Part shown: positions 23,017 through 35,350 of the stretch, piece by piece | Layout: every line of letters starts with the position of its first letter | How positions within the stretch are numbered: position 1 is the stretch's first letter | Source: Asterochloris sp. CNOR1 | Lineage: Eukaryota > Chlorophyta > Trebouxiophyceae > Trebouxiales > Trebouxiaceae | Assembly: GCA_963969365.1 (NCBI GenBank) | Contig: OZ017746.1 | Coordinates: forward strand, 124,001 to 188,000 | DNA length: 64,000 nt | Direction: 5' to 3' | The notes under the pieces: generated by a model | The model's input: the letters and a program-made list of their open reading frames with translations, nothing else | Told to the model about the DNA's origin: nothing | Databases searched by the model: none | Translations under genes and position numbers: made by a program

Positions 23017-26000
23017 TCAGTCGATGCTTTGTAGGTCAGGGCCTGTGCCTTGGATCAGCTCTGGCATATGCACGTTAGTTGCCGTGTCCAGCCTGATCCT
23101 CTGGCGCTTGCGCGATTTCTCTTTGGGCGGGGGCGCCACACGTTTGCGGGCCACGCTGCGCGGGATTGGCTGCAGCTTGGCCTTCTCAAGCTCAGTGACC
23201 ACCAGCGCTGGGTCCTCAGGGATCTGCAGCACATGTCATCAGGCTCATGCACAAAGCTGCCAAGCACACTGCACGCTGGACAGCAGGCTCAGCAGAGCAA
23301 GAAGCGGACAGCAGAGGGCTGCATGGCAGAGGACATAGCAGGTGACTGCCCCACAAGCATGAGGCATAGCAGCTGCAGTGGAACAGAAACCCTCAAGGGA
23401 CCCTCAGACCCGCCTTGATGCTGTGCCAGAACTCCTGCAAGTCCTGGCTGGTGGTGAGCTCGGCCTGCTGGTCCCGCTGGAAGGCCACGCTGCCCAGCTC
23501 TGGGTTGGGGAGCACCCAGATCTTGCCCTCGCTCTGCAAGACCTGCACAGGCAAGAGTGATGCTGGTCAGCAGCCCCAGCCAGCCTTTGCTTGCTTCTGA
23601 CGCACACAGCAGGCTGTGCAGGCGCCGCACTCTCCAGCATGACTGCTGCACATGAAGCCGCATCCAGAGATTACCAGGGCCTCCAGGAGCAGCGGCAACA
23701 CATGCCTGACCAGTGTGCATTGTCCCGGTCTCACACACAGCTGTGCACAGTGCAGGGGCCACACCATGCAGCACAGCTGCCACACCTGAAGCTGCAGGCC
23801 AGTGAGTGGTCACAACACTCAGAAACCGTCGTCTGCAGCTCAGGCATGTTCATGCCTTCTGGCTGCGGCGCACTTGCCTTGCTGCAGATGGGTGCAAGCA
23901 ACGCCTGTGCTTATCAGGTGGGGTCTGGGCCCACTGTGGTGCCTTGCTGCAGCTTGGTTCAAGCAAGGTTGATGCTGATGAGCTCAACCATCAGCTCTCA
24001 CCTGGTTGCCTTGCTGCATCTTGGAGCAAGCAATGCCTGTGCTAATCAGCTCAAGCACCAGCTCACCTGGTTGCCTTGCTGCAATCTGGAGCACCCTTAT
24101 GTGTCTGCTGATCAGCTAAGGCCGCAGCCCACCTTGAGGTCGTCCTCCACGCCCTTGTATGAGTCCAGCAGCTGTTGTGTGGGGCACCCGCGGGGCTGCT
24201 TGCGAATGAAGTTGAGCAGCTCTGAGGCGTCCTGGAGGTCGTGCTCAGGCTGCAATCAGGCCAGGAGGGCATGACCAGAACAGACAGGAAACACCTCAAG
24301 GACATTCCTGTCAGGGCCTGCTAGAAGTGCGGTGTAGCTTTCAGCTGGGCCAGCAGCACAACTTTTAGGGCGGCAGAGGTCCCACTGAGCACTGCAGACA
24401 TGACCACCTCCAGCAAAGCCCCCACACCCCCAGCAGTTCCCCAAGGGCATGACAGCCATGTGGAACATGGTGGATCATGCTGGCCACTCAGGTGAAACCA
24501 GCTGAGCAGAGCGAGGCTGACAGTACCTCAAGCTAACCCACCTGGGTGGGTAGTGTGGCCCCTACACCTCAGCAGCACCTTGGGGGGTGTCCACCCAGCA
24601 AGGCCATTGTGAGGCAAACATGTCTTCAGGCACACTTGTTGGTTGCCCACTGATGACAACAGGCCCAGCGGATGTCCACAGCGAGCACCTTCTGGCCCGG
24701 GCCAGGCTGAGGAAACCCTCAGGGTTGGGAGGCCGCCCACCTTGTAGCGGTAGGCCCCCTGTGCATCTAGGGCGATCTTGGGGTTACGCGCCAGGGCCTC
24801 CCTGAGCTCAGGGCTGGCCTGGATGTCATGGAGGACCACCTCCCGCAGGGCTGCGGGCGTCATCAGCTTTCGGGTGGACTCCAGGTGGTCCACGATGTCC
24901 TGCAGCAGCAAGGCGCTTTGGTTACAAGCATGTTTGTTTGCTCCTTTCTACAGGGCTGTCATGACACCAAGCCCCCAGACAGGTCGTAGCGGTTGTAGCA
25001 GTTGAGTGGCGGGTGGGGCTTGTGCTGACCACAACAGACAAAGCTGCTGCAGGCCTGTTACTGCCCTGCACAACATGAACAGTCTGCCATCTGCCACAGG
25101 GGTCAGTGAAGTTGTCAGGAAGATGTAGTGCAGCACAAAAGCAGGACAATTGAACAGATGTCTTGCAGGCTTAAGAGGATGGTGGACGGCCCCCATACGG
25201 GCACGCCTGGTGCCACGGTAGCAATACACTACTTAGGCGCACCATGAGTGCGACAAAGGAGTGCTTTGCTTGATGATCAGAGGCATGGCATAGAGGGTTG
25301 CAGTCTGCCTCAGCAATACCAACCCTATGTGCGGTGACTCACAACAGGTGGAATGGTTGTTACGCTGGCTGCTTGCCATGCACAAGCGTAGCATTCATTC
25401 CAACATAAACAATTTTCACTTTTACTTGTTCAGACCTTTGAGCTCCCGCAGTGTGAAGATCGCTACATCTTGGTGAAGATGATGAGCAAAGTCTTGTTGT
25501 GTTGCAAACTTGTTGGAGCACCAGCCCAGTTGACATTCAAACCACCAAGCCCCCAGTGTCTGTAATGCAGGCGCCATGCTTACTGCTGTGCACATGGTGC
25601 ATCATTGCCCCTAAAGGCGCCCAGTCCTGCCCACAGGCCGAAGCAGCACTGCTCCACTGGCCTGCTTGCTGCCCCTTCCTATTCTCAGTGTTTCATCAGC
25701 ACTGCAGGCAGTCACCTTGATCTGCTTGCCCAGAGGCGTTGACCCCCGCATGGGAGCTCTCCCAGTGGTGAGGAAGTCCCGCGTGCTCTGCCGCACAGCA
25801 GGCTTGGCAGGCTCCTGACCCTTGCCCGCCCGCTTCCCCTTGGCAATGCCATCCTTGACCGCTTTCTGCAGAAACAAGAAATGCAGCCAACCTGGAAGCT
25901 TGACTTGCAGGCAGAGGGTCAGGCACAACAGCAGAAGCACTGCCTGTAACTGCTGCACATGAGTGCTGTAATGGGCTGGTGACAGGCACTGCTGGAGGTG

Positions 26001-26140
26001 TATCAAGAATGTGCAAATTGCAGCACAACCATCTTTGCGGTGTGAGGCATGCTCACCTTCTCTGCAGTGGCTTTGGCAGCCTCTTTTCTCTGCTGATCTT
26101 TCTTGAAGTCGGCAAGCACTCCTCCCAGGCCTGCACTCAT
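23017..26140 (-). CDS. General transcription factor TFIIE, beta subunit
   Basis: Six minus-strand exons close in phase to 281 residues, close to the usual size (human about 291): 26140-26057, 25865-25716, 24899-24741, 24249-24133, 23542-23414, 23223-23017. In the nucleus TFIIE helps load TFIIH and open promoters for RNA polymerase II. Seen: a basic N-terminus (KKDQQRKEAAKATAEK) and a linker with RQSTRDFLT. The first winged helix has DIVDHLESTRKLMT, LNPKIALD-like RNPKIALDAQGAYRYK. The second has LLNFIRKQPRGCPTQQLLDS, YKGVEDDLK and GKIWVLPNPELGSVAF. The Lys/Arg-rich tail (KEKSRKRQRIRLD) is as in TFIIE-beta. The intron after 23414 starts with GC. It is convergent with the golgin (95 bp between stops) and divergent from the BTB-like gene. 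Confidence 0.92.
23874..24100. repeat. About 65-bp tandem array in TFIIE-beta intron 4
   Basis: (T/G)TGCCTTGCTGCA recurs at about 23874, 23940, 24006 and 24071. Each copy is followed by a (C/G)TTGG(T/A)(T/G)CAAGCAA-like segment, with CAGCTCACCTGG between the later copies. It lies immediately on the intron side of the donor of exon 24133-24249. Confidence 0.75.
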
Positions 26141-26231
26141 GATGCCCAGCTGCAATGAATCAGCTGGCCCCTTGGGTACCAGCTGCTGCTGGTGTCACAT
26201 CAGGGGCTGCACGCGAGGCGGCGGTCGAAAT
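26141..26231. promoter_or_regulatory. 91-bp divergent intergenic region (TFIIE-beta / BTB-like)
   Basis: The start codons of the minus-strand TFIIE-beta gene (26140) and the plus-strand BTB-like gene (26232) lie 91 bp apart, so any core promoters must overlap. No TATA box is evident. Confidence 0.5.
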
Positions 26232-27805
26232 ATGTCAGAGCTTGATGATGTTTTACCTGACACATGCGCAGAGGAAGGTCAAGATCACAGAGAAATCGAG
26301 TGGCTGGCAGTGGACAATCTAGATACCACTCCAGTCAAGTGCGAAAGGTGGGTCCAATGTTCGTGTGGCAGGGTGGTCTAGCAACTGATGCCTTTGTCCC
26401 TCTGGCAAGAGGCCTTCTCAGCTGAGTGCACTTGCTGGCCTGCCTGCAGCTTTTCTTGGCCAGCTTGGGGCTCAAGCCCCCGTCAAGTCCAGCCAAAGCA
26501 ACTCTATTCACATCTTTGTCTCGTGTAGCAGCGCCCATGACAGGGGGTGAGCCCACAGCCTTGCTTGGTTATCCTTGACCAGGAGTCATTGCCTAATGTA
26601 AGCAGACCATGAGGCACTTGCCCCCATGAAACAGCAAAACGTGTGCCCATCTTTGTGAAGGTAGGTGTGTAAAGTGTGTGTGTTATGCGTGCCAGCGCAG
26701 TTGTGAGTCGTCATCGATTGACTGTCTGCAGGCAGCAGCAAACGCGCCAGAACAACCACCACGTCTGCACCTGCCTCGCCCCTTGTGCCCTTGGAGGATA
26801 TGACAAACCCAAAACAGCAGCTCGAGCTGCGCGAGGTCACCTTTGTCAGCTCGCGGGACAGATCAGAACCACAACCAACATCCTTTTCACGCACAGCAAG
26901 CAGCTGCTGAGTGCAGCAAGGTAAGTGGAAGGGGCCCTCCCCCTGGACTGCTCGCCTACCACCATGCGCACATTAGAGAAGCTGCTCTGGGCAATTCCAT
27001 GGGAGGATGCTGTCACGGCCCTCACAAATAAGGTGAGCTCTTCTGTCAGGCTGGCAAGCATTAGTCCTGTGCGTGCTGCGCTCACTCTTCCAGGTCTCTG
27101 CAGGGGTTGCTGGAACTGTTTGAGGTGGCCCAGGCATGGCAGATCGATGTCCTAGTGCTCGGCATGCCTGGTTGGATTCAGAAGCGTCGGTGGGAGATTG
27201 AACAAGACAAGTCTGAGCTTGAGGATCTGTATGCCAGGGCTGGGCTGCCGGACAGTGTTCACCGGGCTGCTTTGGAGACACTGCTTGCCACCAAGCCAGA
27301 AGTGGCTGAGCTTGTGCGGCTCGTTCCCCGCCCTCAAGTTGGCGACCTCACCAAGCTTGTGTCTGTCCATTTGTATCCACATGCATGCACCTATGTGCGT
27401 GATGCAGTGGAGTACCTGAGCTGCGCGAGTTCGCCCCCACTCTCCGTTGGTATTGCAAATGCTGTGCTTGCTAGGCTGGACACAGCATGTCATGCATTGT
27501 TGGCAAACAGTCTGCGAAGAAGTGCAGAGCTTGAGTTTGTGGATGCACTGCGGTGCACATGCAAGTGCAAACTGTTAGCGCGCAAGCCAGCTTTCTTCTT
27601 CGCTCATTGGGAGCCAGAAAAGCCCAATGCAATACCCCCTGCTGGTGTGGAATGCAGCAGCTTAGGTGGATGCATGGGAGACTTGCTAGCACATTATCTG
27701 AGCAAACTAGTCCAAGGCTGCACAGGTTCAATATGTGCATGGAACGGTGTTTTGTGGCCCAGAGAGACTCGTTTGTTCCGAAATCACCTTATCTTGTCAA
27801 GATAA
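26232..27805 (+). CDS. BTB/POZ-like protein, possibly broken
   Basis: Proposed exons are 26232-26347 (ATG; MSELDDVLPDTCAEEGQD), 26732-26920, about 26925-27032 and 27104-27805 (stop TAA). Exon 2 has ILFTHSKQLLSAAR, exon 3 LPLDCSPTTMRTLEKLLW, and exon 4 LLELFEVAQAWQIDVL. In that order these resemble the HS.vLsa.S, LDCSP and LL..Ae..QID blocks of a BTB domain. The problem lies between exons 2 and 3. They are in the same frame, but a TAA at 26922-26924 interrupts them exactly inside a donor-like AAG|GTAAGT, and no acceptor keeps the frame. The 20 or so residues expected between these blocks are also missing. The C-terminal part (about 230 residues) is unrecognised. It may be a pseudogene, a retained-intron switch, or a wrong model. 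Confidence 0.4.
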
Positions 27806-28663
27806 AGCAACCCTAACATATTGCAACAAGAAGAAGACCTACTGCATGATACTTGAAAGCCAGTTTGCCAACAATGTTTGCCCATGTTAGACCAGAGGTG
27901 CCCTGAAGGCAGGCATATCAGTGACTTGATCCCCGATAGAGAGCTGCATTTGAGCATCTGCCATCCTATGACACTATCAGTCAGAACTACGACTTGCTCA
28001 AGTGCACTGGAAGGTCCCAGCTATTGTGGAAACTCTGGCGCCAAGCTGGAGCTCTGGGTGGGGTAGCGCGCTCAAGTGACAGCGACAACCAGCCACCAGC
28101 CACAATGGCGAGCATGGTCAACAATGCAGGTTATGCAGCCGGCGGAGATGCTTGGCAGAAGCTTGTGTGCCTTTCCAGGGCCAGGCAGAGGAGGGTGTGC
28201 AGACCACACCAGCAGCGCCAGCATGCCTGATGGCTGTCGTAAGTGAGCCATGCTACTACACTGCATAGATTGCAGCATTGACCCCTGGTGCTTGCTGCCT
28301 CCAACAGTGTCAGCACTGGCAAGGCCAGTAGATTGCCACAGTGGGTGGCTCAGCAAAGCCCAAGTTTGTGTCAAGATGGCTTGGGCGTTGGCCACCTGCC
28401 ATGGCCAGAACTGCTTAGCTTCAGAAACCATGACTTGGCGGACCAAACCATGCAGTTTTCCAAAAACTTTTGATTAGTAGTGCCCTGCTACCCCTGTTGA
28501 ATAAATTGCAATACTGTAATTCCCTCGTTACAGGACTGCACTATTCCAAACAGGGGTATGCACCCAGATGCAAAAAGACTTTTAGCCAAAATTGTAATGA
28601 AGGCAAGTAGTAACCATGGCTTAGGTCATTTGGTGCACCTGATCTGACAGCAGATCTGGCAGC
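27806..28663. other. Intergenic, nothing recognised
   Basis: Lower-GC stretch with only short open frames. It should contain the 3' end of the BTB-like transcript and the promoter of the CoA-transferase gene. No repeat or RNA gene was seen. Confidence 0.4.
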
Positions 28664-31600
28664 ATGCTGAGAAGGGCCAGGAACACCCTCCCCTGGCAAT
28701 TATCACAGCAGTTGCAACAGTCAGCAGGACTGTGTAGCAGTCATCAGGATGTTGTGAAGAAACAGGAGCACAAGGCACCTGCTGGGCCACTGCAGGGCAT
28801 CAAGGTGCCACACATGATGTGGGAGTACTGCAGCAACCACACTTGTTGAATGGTTGCTGTGGCAGCAATGCAGCAGAAAATTTGCAGATGATCACCAACA
28901 AATCATATATGTAGAGCATGCTGCAGGTGCTGGATCTTGGCCAGGTGGTGGCAGGCAACTTTTGCGGCGCAGGTGACTGCTGTGCTGGGTCTTAAATGCG
29001 AACAAGCAGGCCTCTACCAACAGGCTCTCTGCAAGCGTGCTGCATGCTGCATATCGAATGGCTCTTGCATGCACATGGCTGCCCCCGTCCAGTGGTGCAG
29101 TGTGTGAAACAGGGGTTCTGTCATGCCCTGCTGCAGTGCTGGGGTACTTTGGAGCCGATGTGATCAAGGTGGAGCCTCCAGGGTCGGGGGATGCACTGCG
29201 CTCGCTGCGGATGGTGGACAAGTCCGGGACATCCCTCTGGTGGCGCTCGTACGTGAGTCGCACCACCAGCTTGTGCTGCTGAAGCCATGGCCAGCAGCGC
29301 CAGCAGACAGCACTTGCTGTTGGAGGCTGCGAGACATGTGCTGCCCAGGGCCCTGTTGCTATCGGACTGCTGGGCTGGTTGAGCCACGCTGAGACCGCGA
29401 GCTGCACCCATCAACTACTGCAGGTCTAGTATCCAGTACACAGACCTCCTGCATGCAGGTGCAATCCCCTGCTCTGCAAATGCGTGTCCCCAAATGATAA
29501 ATGAACCGTAGTCAGGGTTCCTGTCCACAGGCTTGCACCCCTGCTACCATGCCCCCTGCAGCTACTGAGGCCAGTGCGTTCTTGCAGAGGAGCAATCAGC
29601 GGCGCCTTCCGCTCAGTCGCCGGCAGGGGCATTGCTGCAAGCGCGGTCCTGCGTCAGCTGCCACCAAGGAGATGCAGGAGCTGTGCTCCAAGCAAGCTGT
29701 GCTGGCCCTGCAGGGGCGCAACCGGCGGTGCCTCACGCTGGACCTGCGGCAGCAGGCCGGGCGCGACATCTGCCGCCAGCTGGCTGACAGGGCGGACGTG
29801 CTGGTGGAGAACTTTCGCCCAGGGGTTATGGAGAAGTGGGGGCTGGGGCCTCAGGTGAGCGCCTAGGCACTGGCTGTTCATGCTTGGCTGTCGTTTTGGC
29901 GGCGTCTCAGCTGGAGAATGCTGCGTCAGCTCACAATCCTCACCCAGTGCACGCTCTGCGGCACACCCTCAGCGTGGTTGCCGTGGGACAGTCTGGTGTG
30001 GTCAAGCAGTCCAAGGGGAAGCGGGCATTGACCACTCCTTGTTACTGGCAGAGACACAGCCTGGATCGGATGGTAGCTGTGTTCAGGTTGCAGTAGCTTA
30101 GAAGCAGAACAATCCAGCCCTGGGGTCATGGAGGGACAGAACCCTGGGCCCGCAGGTGTGTCAGGGAGTGGCAACGTGGACAGGGTCAGCACTGTGAGGC
30201 CCAGCACATGGCCAAGAATCTGCGCTGGGTCTCGCAATTGTGCCCAGAATGTGGGCTGCAATCCAGCTGAAGCTGCTGTGCAGCAGTGTGTGTCCCTGCT
30301 GTGAGGCATGCAGGCACCAACAGAATGTGCTGCTGCCCACGGGCCCAGCGTCTTGATCTCCTCAGGAGTTGATATGCTAAGGGTCACCATTATGTGCATT
30401 CCTGTTCATGAACTCCTTGTGCTTCGTGATGATTGTTGCTGTAAGCAAGTGTCTGCCAAGAAAAGACCGCAATTGTGGCTGCCAGGAATCTAGCAGGCCG
30501 CATGCCAGAGGTACAGCAGGTCAGAGAGCAGGCAGACGGCTTTTATTGAATACAGGGGCGTGCAAGGGGGCCACCTTGTCTTGCTGAGGCACAGGGCAGC
30601 CTCAAGTGTCTCAGTTGCAGCGCTGATGATGCATACGCTAAGGGCCAGGGCACGCCGCTGACTCCACAGGTCACTCATGTCTGTGGGGTGACACCTGACC
30701 TATAGGGCTGACTGGCGTTGTCTTCCACCAGCCCAAGTGTCTCCTGCAGGACAGCTGCCACCTCAAGCAGGGCAACTCTTGCACTGCAAAACCGCGCCTC
30801 ACGTAGACGCATTGGACTCTGCTAATTACAAAAGCTACTTACCTTACCTGTCACACAGCCTTGCTGACTGTGCCAATCACCTGTTGCAGGACCTCAAGCC
30901 AGAGCTGGTGTATGCGCGCATATCTGGCTATGGGCAGACCGGGCCCAAGGCCAGCCTGCCTGGCTATGCCAGCGTCTGCGAAGCCTATGGCGGTTTCAGG
31001 TGAGAGCCACAGTGTCATCCACATGGCAGCGTGACACCACTTGCCATCCCCGCCTCTTGGATGCCCACTGTGCCAGGGCGCCACCTATCAAACCTCTGAC
31101 AGGGTATGCAGCGCTTGGCACGCATTGGCATCCTGCTGGCTGACACCAAGGCGTGGCCACCAGGATAGGGATTGCAGTCTGCCTTCGGCACACGAGCCTG
31201 TCCCCAGCAGTACTTGCCACCCATGGCACCTGCAATAGAATGGAAAGAGAGAGCTGGCGGCCCTGGCCCTGAAGAAAACCTGTGTGCAGTGCCCTGGCAG
31301 GCACCTGAACGGCTTCGCGGACCGCCCTCCTGTGCGCCCCAACATCTCCCTGGGGGACACCCTGGCAGGACTGCACGCCGCGCTGGGCATCGCCATGGCT
31401 CTGCTGCACCGCCAGACGCACAACAAGCAGGTTCCTGGCCAGGTGGGCTGTTTAGAATGTAAGATCCAGGATTTAGGTCTGCAAGGCCTGAGCCCAAGCT
31501 GGCTTGTGAGAAAGCCCTGCAGGTGGCAGTCTGTAAACGCATCAGCTGTGTAGCAGCATCCCCAGCCTGGCAGCATCCCCCCTGATCTTACGAGATGCAA

Positions 31601-33510
31601 GCGTGTGCCTTCTGGGCCATCTCTCAAGGAGTCTGAAGCGATGCTGGCGCTCTACCCTGTGCCCTGGGACTGTTTGCCTGATGGGCAAAATTTTTGTCTT
31701 GCTGCTGGGTGCCATGCTGCATTGGTGCTGTCCTCTTCACCCATACATACAGCCTCCATGTGCTGGGCAGTGGACGACCGTATTGGTGCCGTCTGACAGA
31801 CAGTGTGGGCTGTGCATGCATGGAAGGCCCTGCATTGGTGCTAGTCCAATGCTCCTGAGAGCAGCAAAAGGGCTCAGCTTCTCCTTTGACGGTCCCTGTG
31901 CACCAACATGTGGCACCTGTGCTTCCAGGAAGAATTGCATGTGACATGCATGGCCTGTTGGAGCCCAATCAAGTGCCGGAAAGCACGGCTTTAGAGATCA
32001 CACCTGTTGGCTCACCCCTGCTCCCATTTGCTGAAGACCGCCGCTCAAGCAGTAGGTACCAGCACTCCAGAGGCCATCATCAGTAGACTAGACGAGGTGT
32101 ACACCAACAACTGCAGCCAGCCACACTGCTGACCAACCTGACCTCTGAGAGCCTGCCGTGCAGGTGGTGGACGCCAGCATCTCAGAGTCCATGTTTAACA
32201 TGCTGGAGGGCTGCATCCCTGAGCTTGTGCACCATGGCCATGATCGGCCGCCCTCTGGCAGCACCATCTCAGGTGGAAATGACCAGCAGTGCTTTTACTC
32301 TGACTTGGCCAAGCCTAGCAGGATCATCTGGGCTACTGCAGCACCAGTCTAGTGTGGTCCTTCTGCAAGTTGTGCCTGCTACCGTATTGGACTAGCAGCA
32401 GAGCTGCCTGTCAGTGAGCAAGAATCATGGCGTGCTGCACAGAAGCCGTGATGGTGTGCAGGTGTGGTGCCTTCGGCAACGCTGGAGACGCTGGATGGAC
32501 GCTGGATAATCATTGGTGAGGCATCTCAGATCTTATGTCACCTGGAATTAGCAACGCCACGCTGAACATGCATTGGGGAGTCATAGCCCTCCTGCACATG
32601 GTACCACCTGTATGAGCATCGAGACGAGCATGAGGTACTTGTGTCAGGCTCCAGCCTCCACTCTGTCAGTCACGCCATATGCGCAGGTGGTAATGGCGAT
32701 TCCATCTACTCGCGGCTCATGGCTGCTGTGGGAAGGCCCGACATGGGAGCTCAGAACCCTGACTACGCCACCAACACACAGAGGTGTCAAAGAGAGATGG
32801 AGATCTACCAGGTGTGTTTGCATTCTGGCCCATTGGCACTCACATATGCTGAAGCAGCCAAGAATGCTTCTGCATGACCTGGCTAGACCAGGCGCCTCCG
32901 AAAGAATGCTGGCCTTGCAAAGTAATGGACAGGCGAACACCTGCTCGCAGCATGAAGTGCAGTGGCACATTGGCAGCATGTCTGCAGAATTGTGTGAGTG
33001 CCTCTTCATACACAAATTAGCCCCTCTGTACAGGTGTTGGGTGACTGGGTCAAGAGTCACACCCTTGATGCGGTCATGGCAGCAATGAAAGAGGCACGGG
33101 TGCCGGCCGGGCCCATCCTGAGCACTGCAGACATCTACAAAGAGGAGCAGTTTCAGCAGAGGGACATGTTTGAGGAGGCAACAGCGCCTGAGGGTGAGTC
33201 CCACGATGAGCTCTGACTCTATCCTGCACACAACGTTGACTGCTGGGCTGGCTGGTGCTTTCAGCCGCTGGCACGGGCTTCATGATGTGCTGGATGCCTG
33301 CCTGGCTTAGGGGTCCCTGTGTTGAGCTGCATTTTGGCTGCAGGTGAGGAGGAGTACACACTGCCAGCCATGCTGCCAGTCATGGTGGGCACGCCTGGGT
33401 GCACACGCTGGGCAGGACCTGCGCTGGGACAGCACACGTCAGAGATCCTTGCAGAACTTGGGAGAAATCCAGAGGAAGTACACAAGCTCAGAGATGCTAA
33501 TGTCATCTGA
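28664..33510 (+). CDS. Family III CoA-transferase (CaiB/BaiF type), probably mitochondrial
   Basis: Moves CoA between carboxylic acids; animal and plant mitochondrial relatives act on succinate/glutarate-type acids, but the substrate here is unknown. Exons: 28664-28804, 28927-28972, 29137-29252, 29714-29854, 30890-30999, 31301-31442, 32164-32272, one short exon not resolved (about 32580-32640), 32687-32811, 33034-33193, 33344-33510. Exon 1 is an Arg/Gln/Ser-rich presequence (MLRRARNTLPWQLSQQ) and ends GPLQGIK, continuing VLDLGQVVAGNFCGA. Family blocks: GYFGADVIKVEPPGSGD, CLTLDLRQQAGRD, VLVENFRPGVMEKWG, ISGYGQTGP, RPPVRPNISLGDTLAGLHAA (with the Asp that forms the acyl intermediate in relatives), GQVVDASISESMF, GGNGDSIYSRLM and RVPAGPILSTADI. 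Everything expected is present, about 400 residues. Confidence 0.88.
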
Positions 33511-33901
33511 GGTCCTCCACCATGCATGCCTTTTTATGTTGTACAGGATCGAAGCTAAATTGCTCCAAGGTGGGACGCTCATCAGACGTCTCATCTTCTT
33601 CTTCATCATTTCCTTCTTGTTCAAAAGACGAAATGTGGGACGAACATGGCAAGTGGGGCGACTTAAAGACGTAGATCAATCAGTAAGCTGCAGTGTTTGC
33701 AGTCACTGACCCTGATTGCCAGTGGGTAAAGCCGCTCACCTGGTTGAAAGACACGCACCTTCGACCAATCCGTGTGGGCAATGAAGAACAGCTGTATCAA
33801 GCACTTAGTTGCCTGTCTCGCAGCTGTGCTGTTTTCTGTCGACAGTAGCTGATGCGAGCTTGACCACTCCTCTGTCTTTCTGGCCTGCAGCCCCTGTCGA
33901 C
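33511..33901. other. Intergenic
   Basis: 3' region of the CoA-transferase and 5' region of the next gene. It contains a T-rich stretch (TCTTCTTCTTCATCATTTCC near 33595) and no convincing coding sequence. Confidence 0.4.
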
Positions 33902-34799
33902 ATGGCAGGGCCATCTCTGTCAGAACTGGATCAGCTCAAGGAGGACCTGCACAATCTCAACAGCCTGGCAGTTAAAGAGTTGGACAAAGGCGCAGGATAC
34001 GATAGGGATCTGGTGGCACACCTTCAGATGCAGGCCCAGAACGTGATAGCGGAGATTGACAGGCAGACAGCAGGTCAGGTTCAGTATCACAAGGATCTGT
34101 GCTGTGTTGTAACAGCATCACTTGCCTTTCAGCATGCATGTGATCCATTGCCAGGGGTTCATGGTAGCCTCAGGCCCCAGGTGAGGTCTGCAGGTGCTGT
34201 GGTCTGCCTGCCAGGTATGGCTGTTTGCAGTGGTCTGCAACTGCCAAGACTTGCAGTGGCCCTTGCAGACCCAGGCAAAGTGTGTGATCCAGGTACAGCC
34301 AAGCACATGAATGCCATGCCCAGCAGACAGTGGTGCAAGCGTAGAGGTGAGATTGCTCATGCATCAGCCGCCTAAAAGCCCACATGCATATTGCTCACAC
34401 ACTGCCTTTTTGCAGCTGACTTAGGACCACTCAGCCAGCCATCACATGGTCGGATGTTTGCCTGCTGGCACACATGGCAACACTCACTTCCACCCCTCGA
34501 CTTGTGCAGGTACAGAGGTACCAGTTGAGTACAACACTGATGCACCTCTCTACAGCCCTTTTCTGGCTGAGAAGCTCAATTTGCCAGGAGGTTATTTGCA
34601 GTTGGGTTTCTATATCTCCGTTGTGACAGGCGGGGCCATCTGGTTCAACCGCTTTTACAGAGCACGGGCCTTGGCTGAGTATGTAGAAGCCAAGATTGCG
34701 CATGCACCAGAGCCGCAGCTGCAGCACTGGGCAGACATGGCCAATGTGGAACCTTGGAGGTTGAAGCAGGCCTCACGTATGATGCGTCACATTGCGTGA
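33902..34799 (+). CDS. Small single-pass membrane protein, unknown
   Basis: Two exons (33902-34073 and 34510-34799) join in phase to 153 residues. The N-terminal third is a charged amphipathic helix (LSELDQLKEDLHNLNSLAVK). The middle holds APLYSPFLAEKLNLPGG followed by one membrane segment (YLQLGFYISVVTGGAIWF). The C-terminal part is basic and helical (NRFYRARALAEYVEAKI). The size, single membrane helix and lack of a signal peptide resemble accessory subunits of organelle membrane complexes, but I cannot name a family. An upstream non-coding exon is possible, because CTGCAG lies just before the ATG. Confidence 0.6.
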
Positions 34800-35350
34800 C
34801 TCAGAGTGGAGGGCGTCTTGGCTGCTGTTGGGGTGCCTCTGTTCTGGGCTCTTCCATGGCGCATCACAAGTAGATGAGGACCAAAGAAAGTGGTGTCTCT
34901 AGGGCAGTCATCAGCTCGGATTCTGGACTGCCAGAGTTTGACACTGGCAGTATGTTTGGAGACAGGTTTTGGCCACCAACGTCTGATTCTGGCAGCAAGG
35001 CACAGGGCTCATACCTCGTGACTGGCACCTCAGTTACAGTTTGCAAGCATTCATACTGGATGCGCTCATGGTGCTATACATAGGTGATACACTTCAGCAG
35101 CTGCTATTCTATGGCGGCAGCAGACCCAGTCCCCCTGCGGGCTGGTGCTGGCACCTGCATTGCAGCTGTGCCACTTCATGATGGCCCTGCATGGCATCCA
35201 ATATATGGATTGGATTGCATGATGTTCTGAAATTGTTTGTGGATAGGACTCTAAATTCGCTATATATATAGCTTGACAATGTGAGGAGCTGCCTTCACTC
35301 GTTTCAACACACCTTGATCTGTGACGGGCAGGAAGGTACAGGCCTCTCTG
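34800..35350. other. Intergenic, includes AOX promoter region
   Basis: No coding exon supported. Its right end holds the TATA-like element listed separately. Confidence 0.45.
35261..35270 (+). promoter_or_regulatory. TATA-like element upstream of alternative oxidase
   Basis: TATATATATA inside the perfect palindrome GCTATATATATAGC, 81 bp before the proposed AOX ATG at 35351. The position suits a TATA box with a short 5' leader; this is inferred from sequence only. Confidence 0.5.

Noticed and set aside
23874-24100. Regular repeats that might suggest a CRISPR array (also at 10.0, 20.7 and 50.0 kb)
   Set aside because: Units are diverged along their whole length with no conserved repeat/unique spacer pattern, lie in introns of a eukaryotic gene, and no cas genes are present.
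26922-26924. In-frame TAA as evidence for a variant genetic code (TAA/TAG read as Gln, as in some ulvophyte algae)
   Set aside because: Other genes here end at TAA and TAG exactly where their families end (homoserine kinase, CTR, TFIIE-beta), and no other in-frame stop interrupts a conserved gene.
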